64,000 nt of DNA from Bradyrhizobium algeriense (GCF_036924595.1 NZ_JAZHRV010000001.1:3286001-3350000); one strand, 5' to 3'. Positions 19,197-28,577 are shown, counted from the stretch's first letter. Notes: generated from the letters alone by a model not told the origin. Program-made: numbers and translations.

Positions 19197-20108
19197 ATGG
19201 CGACCTATCACGGCAATGTCACATCGATGGCGCAGAGTGGACCAGACGCCGCCGGTGCGCCCGTCATCCGAACCATCGGCCTATCAGACCTCCATCGGGC
19301 CTTGCAGCGCGGCTGGGAAGATTTCAAAGCCGTTCCAAGCCACGCCATCATCCTGTGCATCATCTATCCCGTGCTCGGACTGATGCTGGCGCGCGCCGTG
19401 CACGGCTATTCGGTTCTGCCGCTGTTGTTTCCGCTCGCCGCGGGCTTTGCCCTGCTCGGCCCGTTTGCTGCGCTCGGCCTCTACGAAATGAGCCGCCGTC
19501 GCGAACGCGGCGAACCGGCAAGCGCCTGGGATGCGCTCGAGGTCGTACGCTCGCCATCGTTCGGCGCGATGCTCGGGTTAGGTGTACTGTTGCTGGCGCT
19601 GTTCGTGACATGGGTAGCAACCGCGCAAGCGATCTACATCGCCGCGTTCGGCTATGCGGGCGCGACCGGTGCTTCCGATTTCGCCGAACGCGTGCTGACG
19701 ACACCACAGGGTTGGTGGCTGATCGTGGTTGGCTGCGGTGTCGGCTTCCTGTTCGCCCTTGCCGCGCTGTGCATCAGTGTGGTGTCGTTCCCCTTGATGC
19801 TCGACCGTCATGCCGGCGCCGGCGATGCGATGGTGACCTCGCTGCGCGCGGTCGCACGAAATCCCGTACCGATGGCGGCCTGGGGCTTGATCGTCGCGGT
19901 GCTGCTGGTGGCGGGATCGTTGCCGGCCTTCCTCGGCCTTGCCGTCGTCATCCCCCTGCTCGGGCACGCCACGTGGCATCTCTATCGGGAGACGATTGAG
20001 CCGGAACTCAATCCGCAGCCACTTCCGCCCCGCGCGCATCGCGAACGCAAGCCTGCGGCCGATTTCCCGGCCAATCTGTTCCCCTGGCGGCGCAAGGACA
20101 GCGCATAG
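19197..20108 (+). CDS. DUF2189 integral membrane protein
   Basis: A 303-residue inner-membrane protein. After a soluble ~45-residue N-terminus (VIRTIGLSDLHRALQRGWEDF) there are six hydrophobic segments, including AIILCIIYPVLGLMLARAV, LLFPLAAGFALLGPFAALG, MLGLGVLLLALFVTWVATA and WGLIVAVLLVAGSLPAFLG. The motifs GLYEMSRRRERGEPASAWDA and SVVSFPLMLDRHAG are typical of DUF2189. The C-terminal tail is basic and Pro-rich. ATG 19197 follows GAGGGAGACAGCG. Role unknown; sometimes near cytochrome oxidase genes, not here. Confidence 0.85.
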   Translation: MATYHGNVTSMAQSGPDAAGAPVIRTIGLSDLHRALQRGWEDFKAVPSHAIILCIIYPVLGLMLARAVHGYSVLPLLFPLAAGFALLGPFAALGLYEMSRRRERGEPASAWDALEVVRSPSFGAMLGLGVLLLALFVTWVATAQAIYIAAFGYAGATGASDFAERVLTTPQGWWLIVVGCGVGFLFALAALCISVVSFPLMLDRHAGAGDAMVTSLRAVARNPVPMAAWGLIVAVLLVAGSLPAFLGLAVVIPLLGHATWHLYRETIEPELNPQPLPPRAHRERKPAADFPANLFPWRRKDSA

Positions 20109-20318
20109 GCTTGCATGGAACCCGATCGATCATACCGCCGGCCGAACCGACCGGCGGTGGCGTCGTTCACCGCTCACTAACGATGAATTGAGCATCTTCA
20201 ACGGAAAGCCATTGAGGGCAACGACATCAGCCTTGTTTTGGCCGATCTTGCTTCGAACATTCGACGTGACGTGGACACTAACCATCGATGATGCATCGAT
20301 TGTGGAGCGAACGGCACG

Positions 20319-21134
20319 ATGATTTCTCGCCTTTCTCTGCGCGCCCTGACCGTGGGCGCCCTGTTGCTGACTTCTGCGGCGTCCGCATTGGCGGCGCCCT
20401 GCGGCACGGGCCCGTTCGAAACGTGGCTGGAAGATTTCAAGAAAGAAGCTGCCGCCAAAGGGATCGCGGCTTCCGCCATTCAGGCTGGCCTGACCGGCGT
20501 TACGCTCGACAAGAGCGTGCTGGCCCGCGACCATTCGCAGAAAGTGTTCAGCCAGACGTTTGAGGAATTCTCCGGCCGCATGGTTCCGCCCCGGCTGACC
20601 CGCGGCGCCAACATGCTCAAGCAATACGGCTCGGTGCTCGGGCGCATCGAACAGGCTTATGGCGTGCCCGGCGAAGTGCTGGTGGCGATCTGGGGCCTGG
20701 AGACCGATTTCGGCGTCAACATCGGAAAATTCCCGACGCTGCGCTCGCTGGCGACGCTGGCCTATGACTGCCGCCGCACCGACCTGTTCAAGGCCGAGCT
20801 GATGGATGCGCTGCGCATCGTCGAGCGCGGCGATATCGCGCCACAGGATTTGCGCGGCGCATGGGCGGGCGAAATCGGCCAGACCCAGTTCATGCCGTCG
20901 TCCTACATCAAGTTCGCGGTCGATTTCGACAGCAACGGACGCCGCGATCTGCTGCGCAGCCCCCCGGACGTACTGGCCTCGACCGCCAACTTCCTCGCCG
21001 GCCACGGCTGGCAACGCGGCAAGGACTGGGAGCCCGGCAGCGCCAATTTCGCTGCGATCAAGGAGTGGAACAAGAGCGAGGTCTACGCCAAGACCATCGC
21101 CCACTTCGCAACGCAGCTTTCGCGGGCGCCTTAG
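20319..21134 (+). CDS. Lytic murein transglycosylase, MltB type (SLT_2)
   Basis: A 271-residue periplasmic enzyme that cleaves the MurNAc-GlcNAc bond, forming 1,6-anhydro ends. Signal peptide MISRLSLRALTVGALLLTSAASALA, then WLEDFKKEAAAKGI, the catalytic Glu in EVLVAIWGLETDFG, GKFPTLRSLATLAYDC, WAGEIGQTQFMPSSYIKFA and DFDSNGRRDLLRSPPDVLAS. No lipobox, so a soluble form, and no peptidoglycan-binding domain follows, so shorter than many relatives. Monocistronic. The products would feed the NagZ pathway encoded at 40531. Confidence 0.92.
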   Translation: MISRLSLRALTVGALLLTSAASALAAPCGTGPFETWLEDFKKEAAAKGIAASAIQAGLTGVTLDKSVLARDHSQKVFSQTFEEFSGRMVPPRLTRGANMLKQYGSVLGRIEQAYGVPGEVLVAIWGLETDFGVNIGKFPTLRSLATLAYDCRRTDLFKAELMDALRIVERGDIAPQDLRGAWAGEIGQTQFMPSSYIKFAVDFDSNGRRDLLRSPPDVLASTANFLAGHGWQRGKDWEPGSANFAAIKEWNKSEVYAKTIAHFATQLSRAP

Positions 21135-21691
21135 ACTTGGCAACCACTCAAGAGCCTGCCACAGCGATCGGCCCTTTCCCTCAGGTCTGCGCCCGTTGTT
21201 GGCTTCGCGCGAGCGTATCCACCATTAGCCGGCCATCGCTGGCGCCTTTTTGGGCGATGAAATCAGAAACTGATCGTCACTCGTAAAAATGAATATTTGT
21301 TCATTCATAATCAGTGCGTCACATGCGATTCGCGCATAAGAAGATTCCAAAAATCTCGCTTTGAGGCATATTTTGTGCGCTGCACGCACTCACGGACTTG
21401 CAGTCGAGCCCTCCTGATCGCTATTTGGCCGACAGCGAGGTTAATTTGGAAATGACAGTAAGCTCCTAAATTTACGGTGTTATTTTCAATGGGTGAAACA
21501 CCGATGGGGCGGACGAGCCGACCGATTTTTCAGCCATACTGAAAAGTTAAGCGGCTCTTACCGTCGTCATGCGTTTTAGGATTAGCTGCATCGCAACATA
21601 GGAACTTCCGCACTGCAGTATTCGGCTCTATATTCATTTCAACGATGAGGCCGCACCCTAAAGGCTGAATCACTAATTCAAGGAGACTACG
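21135..21691. other. AT-richer non-coding stretch with several inverted repeats
   Basis: About 557 bases between the transglycosylase and the DUF1127 gene, visibly more AT-rich than surrounding DNA. Three inverted repeats: AATGAA/TTCATT (21289-21305), CGGTGTT/AACACCG (21475-21503) and TTTTCAG/CTGAAAA (21527-21545). No protein-coding frame is convincing. It could hold the DUF1127 promoter, a long leader or a small RNA. Confidence 0.5.
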
Positions 21692-21844
21692 ATGTTACTT
21701 TCGCTCATCCGCATGATCCAGGCGTTCCGGGATTATCAGCGCAATGTCAGCGAACTGTCCCAGCTCAGCGATCGCGAACTGGCCGATATCGGCCTCGATC
21801 GTTCGGACATTCCGCGCGTTGCCGCCGGGAACTATGCCGGCTGA
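21692..21844 (+). CDS. DUF1127 (YjiS-like) 50-residue protein
   Basis: A tiny protein: MLLSLIRMIQAFRDYQRNVS, then the family core ELSQLSDRELADIGLDRSDI and PRVAAGNYAG. The L-x-x-L-x-D-x-x-L-x-D-I-G-L-x-R-x-x-I pattern defines DUF1127, small Arg-rich proteins linked in rhizobia and Agrobacterium to phosphate, carbon and RNA-turnover regulation. An ideal AAGGAG (21680-21685) lies seven bases before the ATG and a terminator follows the stop. The long AT-rich leader upstream suggests regulated expression. Confidence 0.92.
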   Translation: MLLSLIRMIQAFRDYQRNVSELSQLSDRELADIGLDRSDIPRVAAGNYAG

Positions 21845-21872
21845 TCTCTGTTCGGCTGCCCGACGAAGGGAT

Positions 21873-21896
21873 AACGCCCGCCCCGCTGCGGGCGTT
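21873..21896 (+). terminator. Hairpin after the DUF1127 gene
   Basis: Stem AACGCCCGC / GCGGGCGTT with a six-base loop, 28 bases after the stop; the following GTCGTTTC is only weakly T-rich. Confidence 0.75.
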
Positions 21897-22030
21897 GTCG
21901 TTTCTGGCCGCTAGTTTGACGCGTTTTCTTCGCGAACCGGCATCCACCCCGGATCAAGTCCGAGGGCATGCTTCGCTCGAAAACGCCATGGCAGGTGCGC
22001 TTGGCGCGAAAACGCGCTAACCCTTCGCAC

Positions 22031-23464
22031 ATGATTTCCTCCACTCCCCAAACTGACACCGTCCATGTGATTGGCGGCGGTCTTGCCGGTTCGGAAGCCG
22101 CCTGGCAGGTCGCCAATGCGGGCGTTCGCGTCGTCCTGCACGAGATGCGCCCGTTGCGGATGACCGAAGCGCACCGCACCGAAGGATTGGCCGAGCTCGT
22201 CTGCTCCAACTCGTTTCGCTCGGACGATGCCGCCAACAACGCCGTCGGCCTGCTGCATGCCGAGATGCGCCGGCTGGGCTCGCTGATCATGCGCTGCGCC
22301 GATGCCAATCAGGTGCCCGCGGGCGGGGCGCTGGCGGTCGACCGCGACGGGTTTTCCGCAGCCGTCACCCGGGCCCTGCACGACCATCCCCTGATCGAGA
22401 TCGACCGGACCGAAATCACCGGTCTGCCGCCCGCCGACTGGGCCAACGTGATCGTCGCGACCGGCCCCCTCACCTCGGCGCCGCTGGCCGAGGCGATTCG
22501 CGAGCTGACGGATGAGAGCGCGCTGGCGTTCTTCGATGCGATCGCGCCGATCGTGCACAAGGATTCCATCGACATGTCGGTGGCGTGGTTTCAGTCGCGC
22601 TACGACAAGATCGGGCCGGGCGGCACCGGCGCGGACTACATCAACTGCCCAATGACCAAGGAGCAGTACGACGCTTTCGTTGCCGCGCTGCTGGCCGGCG
22701 AGAAGGTCGAGTTCAAGGACTGGGAGACCAACACGCCCTATTTCGACGGCTGCCTGCCGGTCGAAGTGATGGCCGAGCGCGGCCACGAGACGCTGCGGCA
22801 CGGACCGATGAAGCCGGTCGGATTGACCAATCCGCACAATCCGACGGTCAAGCCCTACGCTATCGTGCAACTGCGGCAGGACAACAAGCTCGGCACGCTC
22901 TACAACATCGTCGGTTTCCAGACCAAGCTGAACTATGGCGCGCAACAGCGCGTGTTCCGTACCATTCCGGGCCTCGAGAACGCCGAATTCGCACGGCTCG
23001 GCGGCCTGCACCGCAACACCTTCCTGAACTCGCCAAAACTCCTCGATGGGCAGTTGCGGCTGCGCGCGCAGCCACGGCTGCGCTTTGCCGGGCAGATGAC
23101 CGGCTGCGAGGGCTATGTGGAATCCGCCAGCATCGGCCTGATAGCAGGCCTTTACGCCGCGGCGAACGCCCGGGAGCAGTCGCTCGAACCGCCGCCGGTG
23201 ACCACGGCGCTGGGGTCGCTGCTCGGGCATATCACAGGCGGCCACATCGAGACGATTGAGGCCGGAACGCGCTCATTCCAACCCATGAACATCAATTTCG
23301 GGCTGTTCCCGCCGCTTGCGAGCTTGCCGACCAAGAAAACGGATGGCACGCGGCTGCGCGGCAACGAGAAGACGGTGGCAAAAAAGCAGGCGCTTAGCGC
23401 TCGGGCGCTGGCTGATCTCGATCGCTGGATCGCCGATCATCTTCGTGTAGCGGCGGCGGCTTAG
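22031..23464 (+). CDS. trmFO: Methylenetetrahydrofolate-tRNA-(uracil-5-)-methyltransferase
   Basis: TrmFO makes m5U54 in the tRNA T-loop using methylenetetrahydrofolate and FADH2. The 477-residue protein has the FAD dinucleotide fold [18 protein letters not shown] at the N-terminus, [81 protein letters not shown] and [11 protein letters not shown], all diagnostic. ATG 22031 is chosen; a frame back to 21968 adds 21 non-conserved residues. Four bases before the kinase-fusion gene, so probably co-transcribed. Confidence 0.97.
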   Translation: MISSTPQTDTVHVIGGGLAGSEAAWQVANAGVRVVLHEMRPLRMTEAHRTEGLAELVCSNSFRSDDAANNAVGLLHAEMRRLGSLIMRCADANQVPAGGALAVDRDGFSAAVTRALHDHPLIEIDRTEITGLPPADWANVIVATGPLTSAPLAEAIRELTDESALAFFDAIAPIVHKDSIDMSVAWFQSRYDKIGPGGTGADYINCPMTKEQYDAFVAALLAGEKVEFKDWETNTPYFDGCLPVEVMAERGHETLRHGPMKPVGLTNPHNPTVKPYAIVQLRQDNKLGTLYNIVGFQTKLNYGAQQRVFRTIPGLENAEFARLGGLHRNTFLNSPKLLDGQLRLRAQPRLRFAGQMTGCEGYVESASIGLIAGLYAAANAREQSLEPPPVTTALGSLLGHITGGHIETIEAGTRSFQPMNINFGLFPPLASLPTKKTDGTRLRGNEKTVAKKQALSARALADLDRWIADHLRVAAAA

Positions 23465-23468
23465 CACC

Positions 23469-24566
23469 ATGAGTTTGCCCAAGGACGACGCCGCGATCCT
23501 GTCGGCGCGATGGACCGAAGGCGTGCTGCTGAAGCGCGACGTGTTCTCGACCGTCGAACGCGGCCGCTTTCGCGATGATGCCGGCGAGGTTGACGCGGTG
23601 CTGCGCCGGCTCGATCAGGTACCGCTGTGGTCCTATCCGCTCGCCCGCCATCTGTTCGCCCGCGAGCGCCGCGCGCTGGCGCTGGCGCGCGATCTCGACG
23701 CCGGCCCGAAGCTGCTCTGGGCCGGCCGAAGCGCGCTGGTGCGCGGCTTCATCGACGGCGTCGCGCTGCATCTGGCAAAACCCCATGGCGACCTCGCCTA
23801 TTTCCGCTCCGCCAAGCTCGCGCTTCGCAAGCTGCACCGCGCTGGCATCTGCCATAATGATCTCGCCAAGGAACAGAACTGGCTGCGTGGCAGCAACGGC
23901 CGCGCCTATGTGACCGATTTTCAACTGGCCGCCTGCTTCAAGACAAGAAGCCGCCTGTTCCGGATCGCGGCCTATGAGGACCTGCGGCATCTGCTGAAGC
24001 ACAAGCGCAGCTATGCGCCACAGGCGCTGACGCCGATGGAGCGCAAGATTCTCGCGCGCAAATCCTTTGTCGCCAGCATCTGGCTCAAGACCGGCAAGAA
24101 GGTCTACCAGGCCATCACCCGCGGCCTGTTCAACTTCACCGATCGCGAAGGCGGCGGCCGCCGGCTGGTCAACGACGCGCCTGTCCTGATCGAGCTGATC
24201 AGAAAGAACCCTGACGTGCGCGACACCGCCATCGTCGCATTCGCCGACCGCCGCACCGGCGTCGGGCTGTACGCCTTCGTCGAGGCCGACAAGGTCGCGC
24301 TGGAAAAGCAGTTGCGCAGCGACCTCGCCGCAGCCAAGGGCGTCAAGCCGCCGGAGCATATCCAGGTGGTGCACGCCTTGCCGCGCGATGCCGCCGGCAA
24401 GCCGCGCACCGAGATCCTGCAACTCGTCGCGATGAACCAGATCGATCTGATCGAGCCGCTGATCAAGAGCGAGGTCGACCGCGCGTTCCTGAAGGATATT
24501 CTGGAGAGCCGGAAGAACTTGCGCGATCGGTTCAATTTCGAGAGCAGCGAGTTGAATTTGCGGTAG
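23469..24566 (+). CDS. Protein-kinase-like domain fused to an ANL C-terminal domain
   Basis: A 365-residue protein with an unusual two-part layout. Residues ~15-190 look like a RIO/lipopolysaccharide-kinase-type fold: catalytic loop ICHNDLAKEQNWL (H-N-D-x-A-K-x-x-N) and metal-binding VTDFQLAACF. Residues ~235-330 resemble the small C-terminal domain of acyl-CoA synthetases: PDVRDTAIVAFADRRTGVGL, YAFVEADK, PEHIQVVHALPRDAAGKPRTEIL, with the Gly-Lys of the adenylation lysine loop. The large AMP-binding domain is absent. It lies four bases after trmFO. Substrate and role are unknown; the fusion call rests on motifs only. Confidence 0.72.
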   Translation: MSLPKDDAAILSARWTEGVLLKRDVFSTVERGRFRDDAGEVDAVLRRLDQVPLWSYPLARHLFARERRALALARDLDAGPKLLWAGRSALVRGFIDGVALHLAKPHGDLAYFRSAKLALRKLHRAGICHNDLAKEQNWLRGSNGRAYVTDFQLAACFKTRSRLFRIAAYEDLRHLLKHKRSYAPQALTPMERKILARKSFVASIWLKTGKKVYQAITRGLFNFTDREGGGRRLVNDAPVLIELIRKNPDVRDTAIVAFADRRTGVGLYAFVEADKVALEKQLRSDLAAAKGVKPPEHIQVVHALPRDAAGKPRTEILQLVAMNQIDLIEPLIKSEVDRAFLKDILESRKNLRDRFNFESSELNLR

Positions 24567-24594
24567 GCACTCCAGCGTCATTGCGGCAAGAATC

Positions 24595-24686
24595 GTAGGG
24601 TGGGCAAAGGCACGCAGTGCCGTGCCCACCATCCAGCGTCATCCTGATCTGCAGATGGTGGGCACGCTGCGCTTTGCCCACCCTAC
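24595..24686. repeat. Palindromic intergenic repeat, family B (copy 2)
   Basis: Begins GTAGGGTGGGCAAAGG and ends GCTTTGCCCACCCTAC; inner arms GTGCCCACCAT / ATGGTGGGCAC. Same architecture as 12881-12974. Lies between two convergent genes, where its hairpin could end both transcripts. Confidence 0.9.
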
Positions 24687-24717
24687 ATTTTCCGCCATCG
24701 CTGGATCGACGTGTTTC

Positions 24718-25581
24718 TTACCCGCCGAACTCCCTCGTCCGCGATGCCCGCCACAGCGTCCACAGGGTCCGCAACCGCGACGTCGCCTGCGGCACGAAGG
24801 GATCGAAGTCAGCGCGTGACATGCGCTTCAGGTCGCGGTGGATCAGCGCCAGCGGAAGGAACACCGGCCGCGCCTGCGGCGGCACATGTATCAGCAGTTC
24901 GAAGGCAGTGAGGAGATGCTTTCGGACCTCTCCCACCAACTGGTCGATCGCGGCACGCGCCCGCGGCGTCTGCTTGCCCGAAAAAACTTCCTCCATCCCG
25001 CTGCCGTGTTGCTGCAGCAATTGCAGCGGCAGGAATAGCTGTCGCCGCGCGGCATCGAGCGGCAGCGCCGCGATCACATGCGCCATGCCCTGGGCCAGTC
25101 CGGCATGGCGCGCGAGATGGTCGATCACGGCCGATGGCTGCCCCGCGATCCGCGCGCCGAGCGAGAACAGCGCCGCGGAGGTGTCGGTGACGTACCCTTC
25201 CAGCGCCGCCATCGACGGCATCGGATCGTTGTAGAGGTCGAACTGATGCTCCTCGATCAGCCGCGACAGCAGTTCGATCGGCAGGTGGAATTCACCGATC
25301 GTCTGCAACAGTTCGGCCGCGACCGGATTGCCTTCGACGCCGCCATGGCCGGCGCCTTCCAGCATGTCGGTCCACCATTGCAGCCGCATCTCGCCCGGCA
25401 GCGGCTGGCTGACCTGCTCGCGCACGCGCGATATCTCGACATTGAAGGCGTAGACCGACAGCAACGCGCGGCGCTGGATCTGTGGCAGGAACAGCGTCGA
25501 CGCATAGCGGGCAAAGTCGTGCGTGCGCACCAGATCGGCGCAGAACGCGGCGGACTCTTTCGACGTCGCCGCCCCGCTCAT
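24718..25581 (-). CDS. Phytoene/squalene synthase-like protein, NDUFAF6-type
   Basis: A 287-residue all-helical protein of the trans-isoprenyl-diphosphate synthase fold: RYASTLFLPQIQRRALLSVY, AFNVEISRVREQ, EMRLQWWTDML, RLIEEHQFDLYNDPMPSM, GYVTDTSAALFSLGARIAG, LPLDAARRQLFLPLQLL. In true phytoene synthases the first motif is Asp-rich (DxxxD); here it reads NVEISRVRE, so catalysis is doubtful. This matches the NDUFAF6 group, a mitochondrial complex I assembly factor. The start overlaps the stop of the Mth938-like gene by four bases (ATGA), so the two are translationally coupled. Confidence 0.85.
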   Translation of the reverse strand: MSGAATSKESAAFCADLVRTHDFARYASTLFLPQIQRRALLSVYAFNVEISRVREQVSQPLPGEMRLQWWTDMLEGAGHGGVEGNPVAAELLQTIGEFHLPIELLSRLIEEHQFDLYNDPMPSMAALEGYVTDTSAALFSLGARIAGQPSAVIDHLARHAGLAQGMAHVIAALPLDAARRQLFLPLQLLQQHGSGMEEVFSGKQTPRARAAIDQLVGEVRKHLLTAFELLIHVPPQARPVFLPLALIHRDLKRMSRADFDPFVPQATSRLRTLWTLWRASRTREFGG

Positions 25582-25961
25582 GGCACCGCGATCAACGCCG
25601 CCGCGACGCGCCGGCGCTCGCCCAGCATGATGTTGTAGGTGCGGATCGCGGGCCCCGTCTGCATCGCATCGAGCACCACGCGCACGGCGCGCAGCGCCTC
25701 ACGGAGGTCCCGCGGCGGCACCCAGACTTCAGTGCCGGTGCCGACGATCAGCGTATCGATGGAATTGGCGGCCTTGAAGACGCGCGCCAGCGAATATTCG
25801 TCGATCTCGGCCGGTTTCGTAACCTGCCAGGCCCATATGCCGTCCGGCAGGCACAGCAGCGAGCCGCGATGCGACATCTCGGCGAACGCGAAGCCGCCCT
25901 TGCCGTAGGCTTCGATCGGCGCCGACCTCGGAAGATGCGGGGCGTCCGAGGATGTGGCCAT
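25578..25961 (-). CDS. Mth938-like domain protein, NDUFAF3-type
   Basis: A 127-residue soluble protein: RSAPIEAYGKGGFAFAEMSH, SLLCLPDGIWAWQVTKPAEI, then the hallmark DTLIVGTGTEVWVPP and MQTGPAIRTYNIMLGERRRV. This is the Mth938/DUF498 fold, homologous to mitochondrial NDUFAF3, which acts in complex I assembly. It follows secF by three bases and overlaps the NDUFAF6-like gene, so it is part of the yajC-secD-secF operon. Role in bacteria unproven; a link to respiratory complex insertion fits the operon. Confidence 0.9.
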   Translation of the reverse strand: MATSSDAPHLPRSAPIEAYGKGGFAFAEMSHRGSLLCLPDGIWAWQVTKPAEIDEYSLARVFKAANSIDTLIVGTGTEVWVPPRDLREALRAVRVVLDAMQTGPAIRTYNIMLGERRRVAAALIAVP

Positions 25962-25964
25962 GAC

Positions 25965-26966
25965 TTACTTCTTCGTAGGCTTATCCGGGGCGTCGCGGTG
26001 CTCACCAACGCCGAGATAGATCAGGATCGGCGCGGCGATGAAGATCGAGGTATAGGTGCCGACCAGCACCACGCCGAACATCATGACCGCCGTGAAGCTG
26101 TGGATCGCGTGGCCGCCGAACAGCAGCAGCGCGAGCAATGCCAGCGTCACCGTGACGTGGGTGATGATCGAACGCGACAATGTCGAATTGATGGATTCGT
26201 TCAAAAGCTGCGGCATCGGCATTTTCTTGTACCGCCGCAGCATTTCCCTGATGCGGTCGTAGATCACGACCGTGTCGTTCAGGGAGTAGCCGAGAATGGT
26301 CAGGAGCGCCGCGATACTGGTGAGGTCGAAATCGACCTGGGAGATCGACATGAAGCCGATCGTCAGCACGATATCGTGGACGTTGGCGATCATGGCGCCC
26401 AATGCGAACTGCCATTCGAATCGGAACCAGAGATAGACCAGGATCGCGATGATCGCGAGCATCAGGCCGACCATGCCGTAGGCCAAAAGTTCGCCGGAAA
26501 CGCGCGGCCCAACCACTTCGACGCGGCGGTATTCGACGCTATCGCCGAGCGCGCCGCGAACCTTCTGCACTGCCGCCTGCTGCGCGGCATCGCCGCCCGG
26601 CTGCTCGGCCACCCGGATCAGCACGTCCGAGGGACCGCCGAACTGCTGCAGCTGGATGTCGCCGAGACCGAGCGTGCTCAGCCTTGCGCGCATCGCGCCG
26701 ATATCGGCCGGGCCGGACTTGTTCTGCACTTCCAGCAGCGTACCGCCCCGGAAGTCGATGCCGAAATTCAGGCCATGGGTGAAGAACAGCACGATCGCGA
26801 CGATCGAGAGCGCCGCCGAGATCGGAAAGCTGATGCGGCGAAAGCGCGTGAAATCGAAATGCGTGTCGTCGGGGACGATGCGCAGCGGCGGCAAGAGATC
26901 GAGCACCGCGACCACCGTCAGCACGACGATCAGAATGCCCAGACCAATGAGAACGTAATCAGTCAC
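25965..26966 (-). CDS. secF: Protein translocase subunit SecF
   Basis: SecF pairs with SecD to drive late steps of Sec translocation using the proton gradient. The 333-residue protein has the first hydrophobic segment (VLIGLGILIVVLTVVAVLDL), FPISAALSIVAIVLFF, the SecF motif GLNFGIDFRGGTLLEVQ, a periplasmic region, then five C-terminal helices containing VGLMLAIIAILVYLWFRFEW, FDLTSIAALLTILGYSLNDT and VVIYDRIREMLR. The extra N-terminal hydrophobic stretch is more than the usual short N-terminus. It starts nine bases after the secD stop; downstream is the Mth938-like gene. Confidence 0.97.
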   Translation of the reverse strand: MTDYVLIGLGILIVVLTVVAVLDLLPPLRIVPDDTHFDFTRFRRISFPISAALSIVAIVLFFTHGLNFGIDFRGGTLLEVQNKSGPADIGAMRARLSTLGLGDIQLQQFGGPSDVLIRVAEQPGGDAAQQAAVQKVRGALGDSVEYRRVEVVGPRVSGELLAYGMVGLMLAIIAILVYLWFRFEWQFALGAMIANVHDIVLTIGFMSISQVDFDLTSIAALLTILGYSLNDTVVIYDRIREMLRRYKKMPMPQLLNESINSTLSRSIITHVTVTLALLALLLFGGHAIHSFTAVMMFGVVLVGTYTSIFIAAPILIYLGVGEHRDAPDKPTKK

Positions 26967-26975
26967 AGCTATTCC

Positions 26976-28577
26976 TTAAATCGGCACGGTCTTCGGTCGC
27001 TTCCACCGCACCCAACCGGCGACGATCAGGCTGGTGAGCGTAAACGCGGTGAAGACCGTGGTGATGATGCCGATGCCGAGCGTGACGGCAAAGCCGCGGA
27101 CCGGCCCGGTGCCGATATAGAACAGCACCGCAGCGGCGATGAAGGTGGTGATGTTGGAGTCCAGAATTGTCGCCAATGCGCGGCGGAATCCCGCGTCGAT
27201 CGCCGAAATCGGGGTTCGCCCGTGACGTAGCTCTTCGCGGATGCGCTCATAGATCAGCACGTTGGAGTCGACGGCGATGCCGACCGTCAGCACGACGCCG
27301 GCGATGCCGGGCAAGGTCAGCGTGGCGTTAAGCAGCGACAGGATGCCGAAGATCATCGCGACATTGATGGCCACCGCGACGTTGGCGAACACGCCGAACA
27401 GGCGGTAGGTCACCAGCATGAACAAAATGACCATGATCGAGCCGATGTAGGCAGCGAGTTTGCCCTTCTCGATCGAGTCCTGGCCGAGGCCGGGACCGAC
27501 GGTGCGCTCCTCGATCACGGTCAGCGGCGCCGGCAGTGCGCCGGCGCGCATTAGCAGCGCGAGCTCGTTGGCCGCCTGCACCGTGAAGCTGCCGGAAATC
27601 TGCCCCTGGCCGCCGGTGATCGGCTCGCGGATCACGGGTGCGGATATCACCTTGTTGTCGAGGACGATGGCAAAGGGTTGCCCGACATTTTCCGACGTCG
27701 CCTGCGCGAATTTGCGCGAGCCCGAACTGTTGAACTTGAAGTTCACGATCGGCTCGTTGGTGCGCTGGTCGAAGCCCGGCTGCGCGTCGGTCAGGTCGCC
27801 GCCCGACACCAGCACCTGCCGCTTGATGACGTAGGGAACCTTGGGCGATTGCTCGCTCATCAAGACTTCCGAATCCGCCGAAACTCCCCGCCCCGACTGA
27901 ACCTGATCCGGCGACACCGACGGATCGACCATGCGGAATTCCATCTTGGCGGTCTGGCCAAGGATGCGCTTCAGGTCGGTTGGATCCTGCAATCCCGGCA
28001 CCTGGACCAGGATACGATCGGTGCCTTGCCGCTGGATCAAGGGCTCGACCGTGCCCAATTCGTTGATACGGCGCTCGACGATCTGGATCGACTGTTCAAT
28101 CGTTTGCCGGATGCGTTCGGTAATGGCGGCTTGCGGCACGGTGAGACGGAACAGGCCGCCGCCGGCGTCCGAAACTTCGAGGCTGCGCTGCCCTGAGGAG
28201 CCGAGCAGACCGCCGAGCGGCTGCGACAGCTCGCGCAGCTTGGTGAGGGCCGCCTGCTGGTCACTCTCCTTGACGCGGACTTCGGCGGCGTCGCCGCGGA
28301 CGGAAAGGCCAGTATAGCCGATCTTGGCGTCGCGCAGTACGCGGCGGACCTCATCGCGCACCTGGTCGAGCTTTTCCTTCTTCACGTAGTTGGAATCGAC
28401 TTCGAGCAGCAGGTACGAGCCGCCCTGCAAATCGAGGCCGAGCACGATGTGGCGCTGCGCCCAGAGCGGCCAGGTCTTCACTCTCTCCTGGGAAAAGAAG
28501 TTCGGAACCGCGAACAGGCAGACGATCAGCGCGGTCAGAATGATCGCCAGCGCCTTCCACCGCGAGAAATACAACAT
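26976..28577 (-). CDS. secD: Protein translocase subunit SecD
   Basis: A 533-residue inner-membrane protein with six membrane segments and a large periplasmic P1 region after the first. Seen: SRWKALAIILTALIVCLFAV, motif D1 LGLDLQGGSYLLLEVD, P1 repeats (EFRMVDPS, GSRKFAQATSENVGQPFAIV), then GPGLGQDSIEKGKLAAYIGS, LPGIAGVVLTVGIAVDSNVL, IYERIREELRHGRT and AGFRRALATILDSNITTFIA. All are typical. Normal length. It sits between yajC and secF in the conserved operon. ATG 28577 has a plausible purine-rich site upstream. Confidence 0.97.
   Translation of the reverse strand: MLYFSRWKALAIILTALIVCLFAVPNFFSQERVKTWPLWAQRHIVLGLDLQGGSYLLLEVDSNYVKKEKLDQVRDEVRRVLRDAKIGYTGLSVRGDAAEVRVKESDQQAALTKLRELSQPLGGLLGSSGQRSLEVSDAGGGLFRLTVPQAAITERIRQTIEQSIQIVERRINELGTVEPLIQRQGTDRILVQVPGLQDPTDLKRILGQTAKMEFRMVDPSVSPDQVQSGRGVSADSEVLMSEQSPKVPYVIKRQVLVSGGDLTDAQPGFDQRTNEPIVNFKFNSSGSRKFAQATSENVGQPFAIVLDNKVISAPVIREPITGGQGQISGSFTVQAANELALLMRAGALPAPLTVIEERTVGPGLGQDSIEKGKLAAYIGSIMVILFMLVTYRLFGVFANVAVAINVAMIFGILSLLNATLTLPGIAGVVLTVGIAVDSNVLIYERIREELRHGRTPISAIDAGFRRALATILDSNITTFIAAAVLFYIGTGPVRGFAVTLGIGIITTVFTAFTLTSLIVAGWVRWKRPKTVPI

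Noticed and set aside
25482..27230. Plus-strand open frame of ~582 codons opposite secF and secD
   Set aside because: Antisense to well-conserved genes; His/Arg/Asp-rich artefact.
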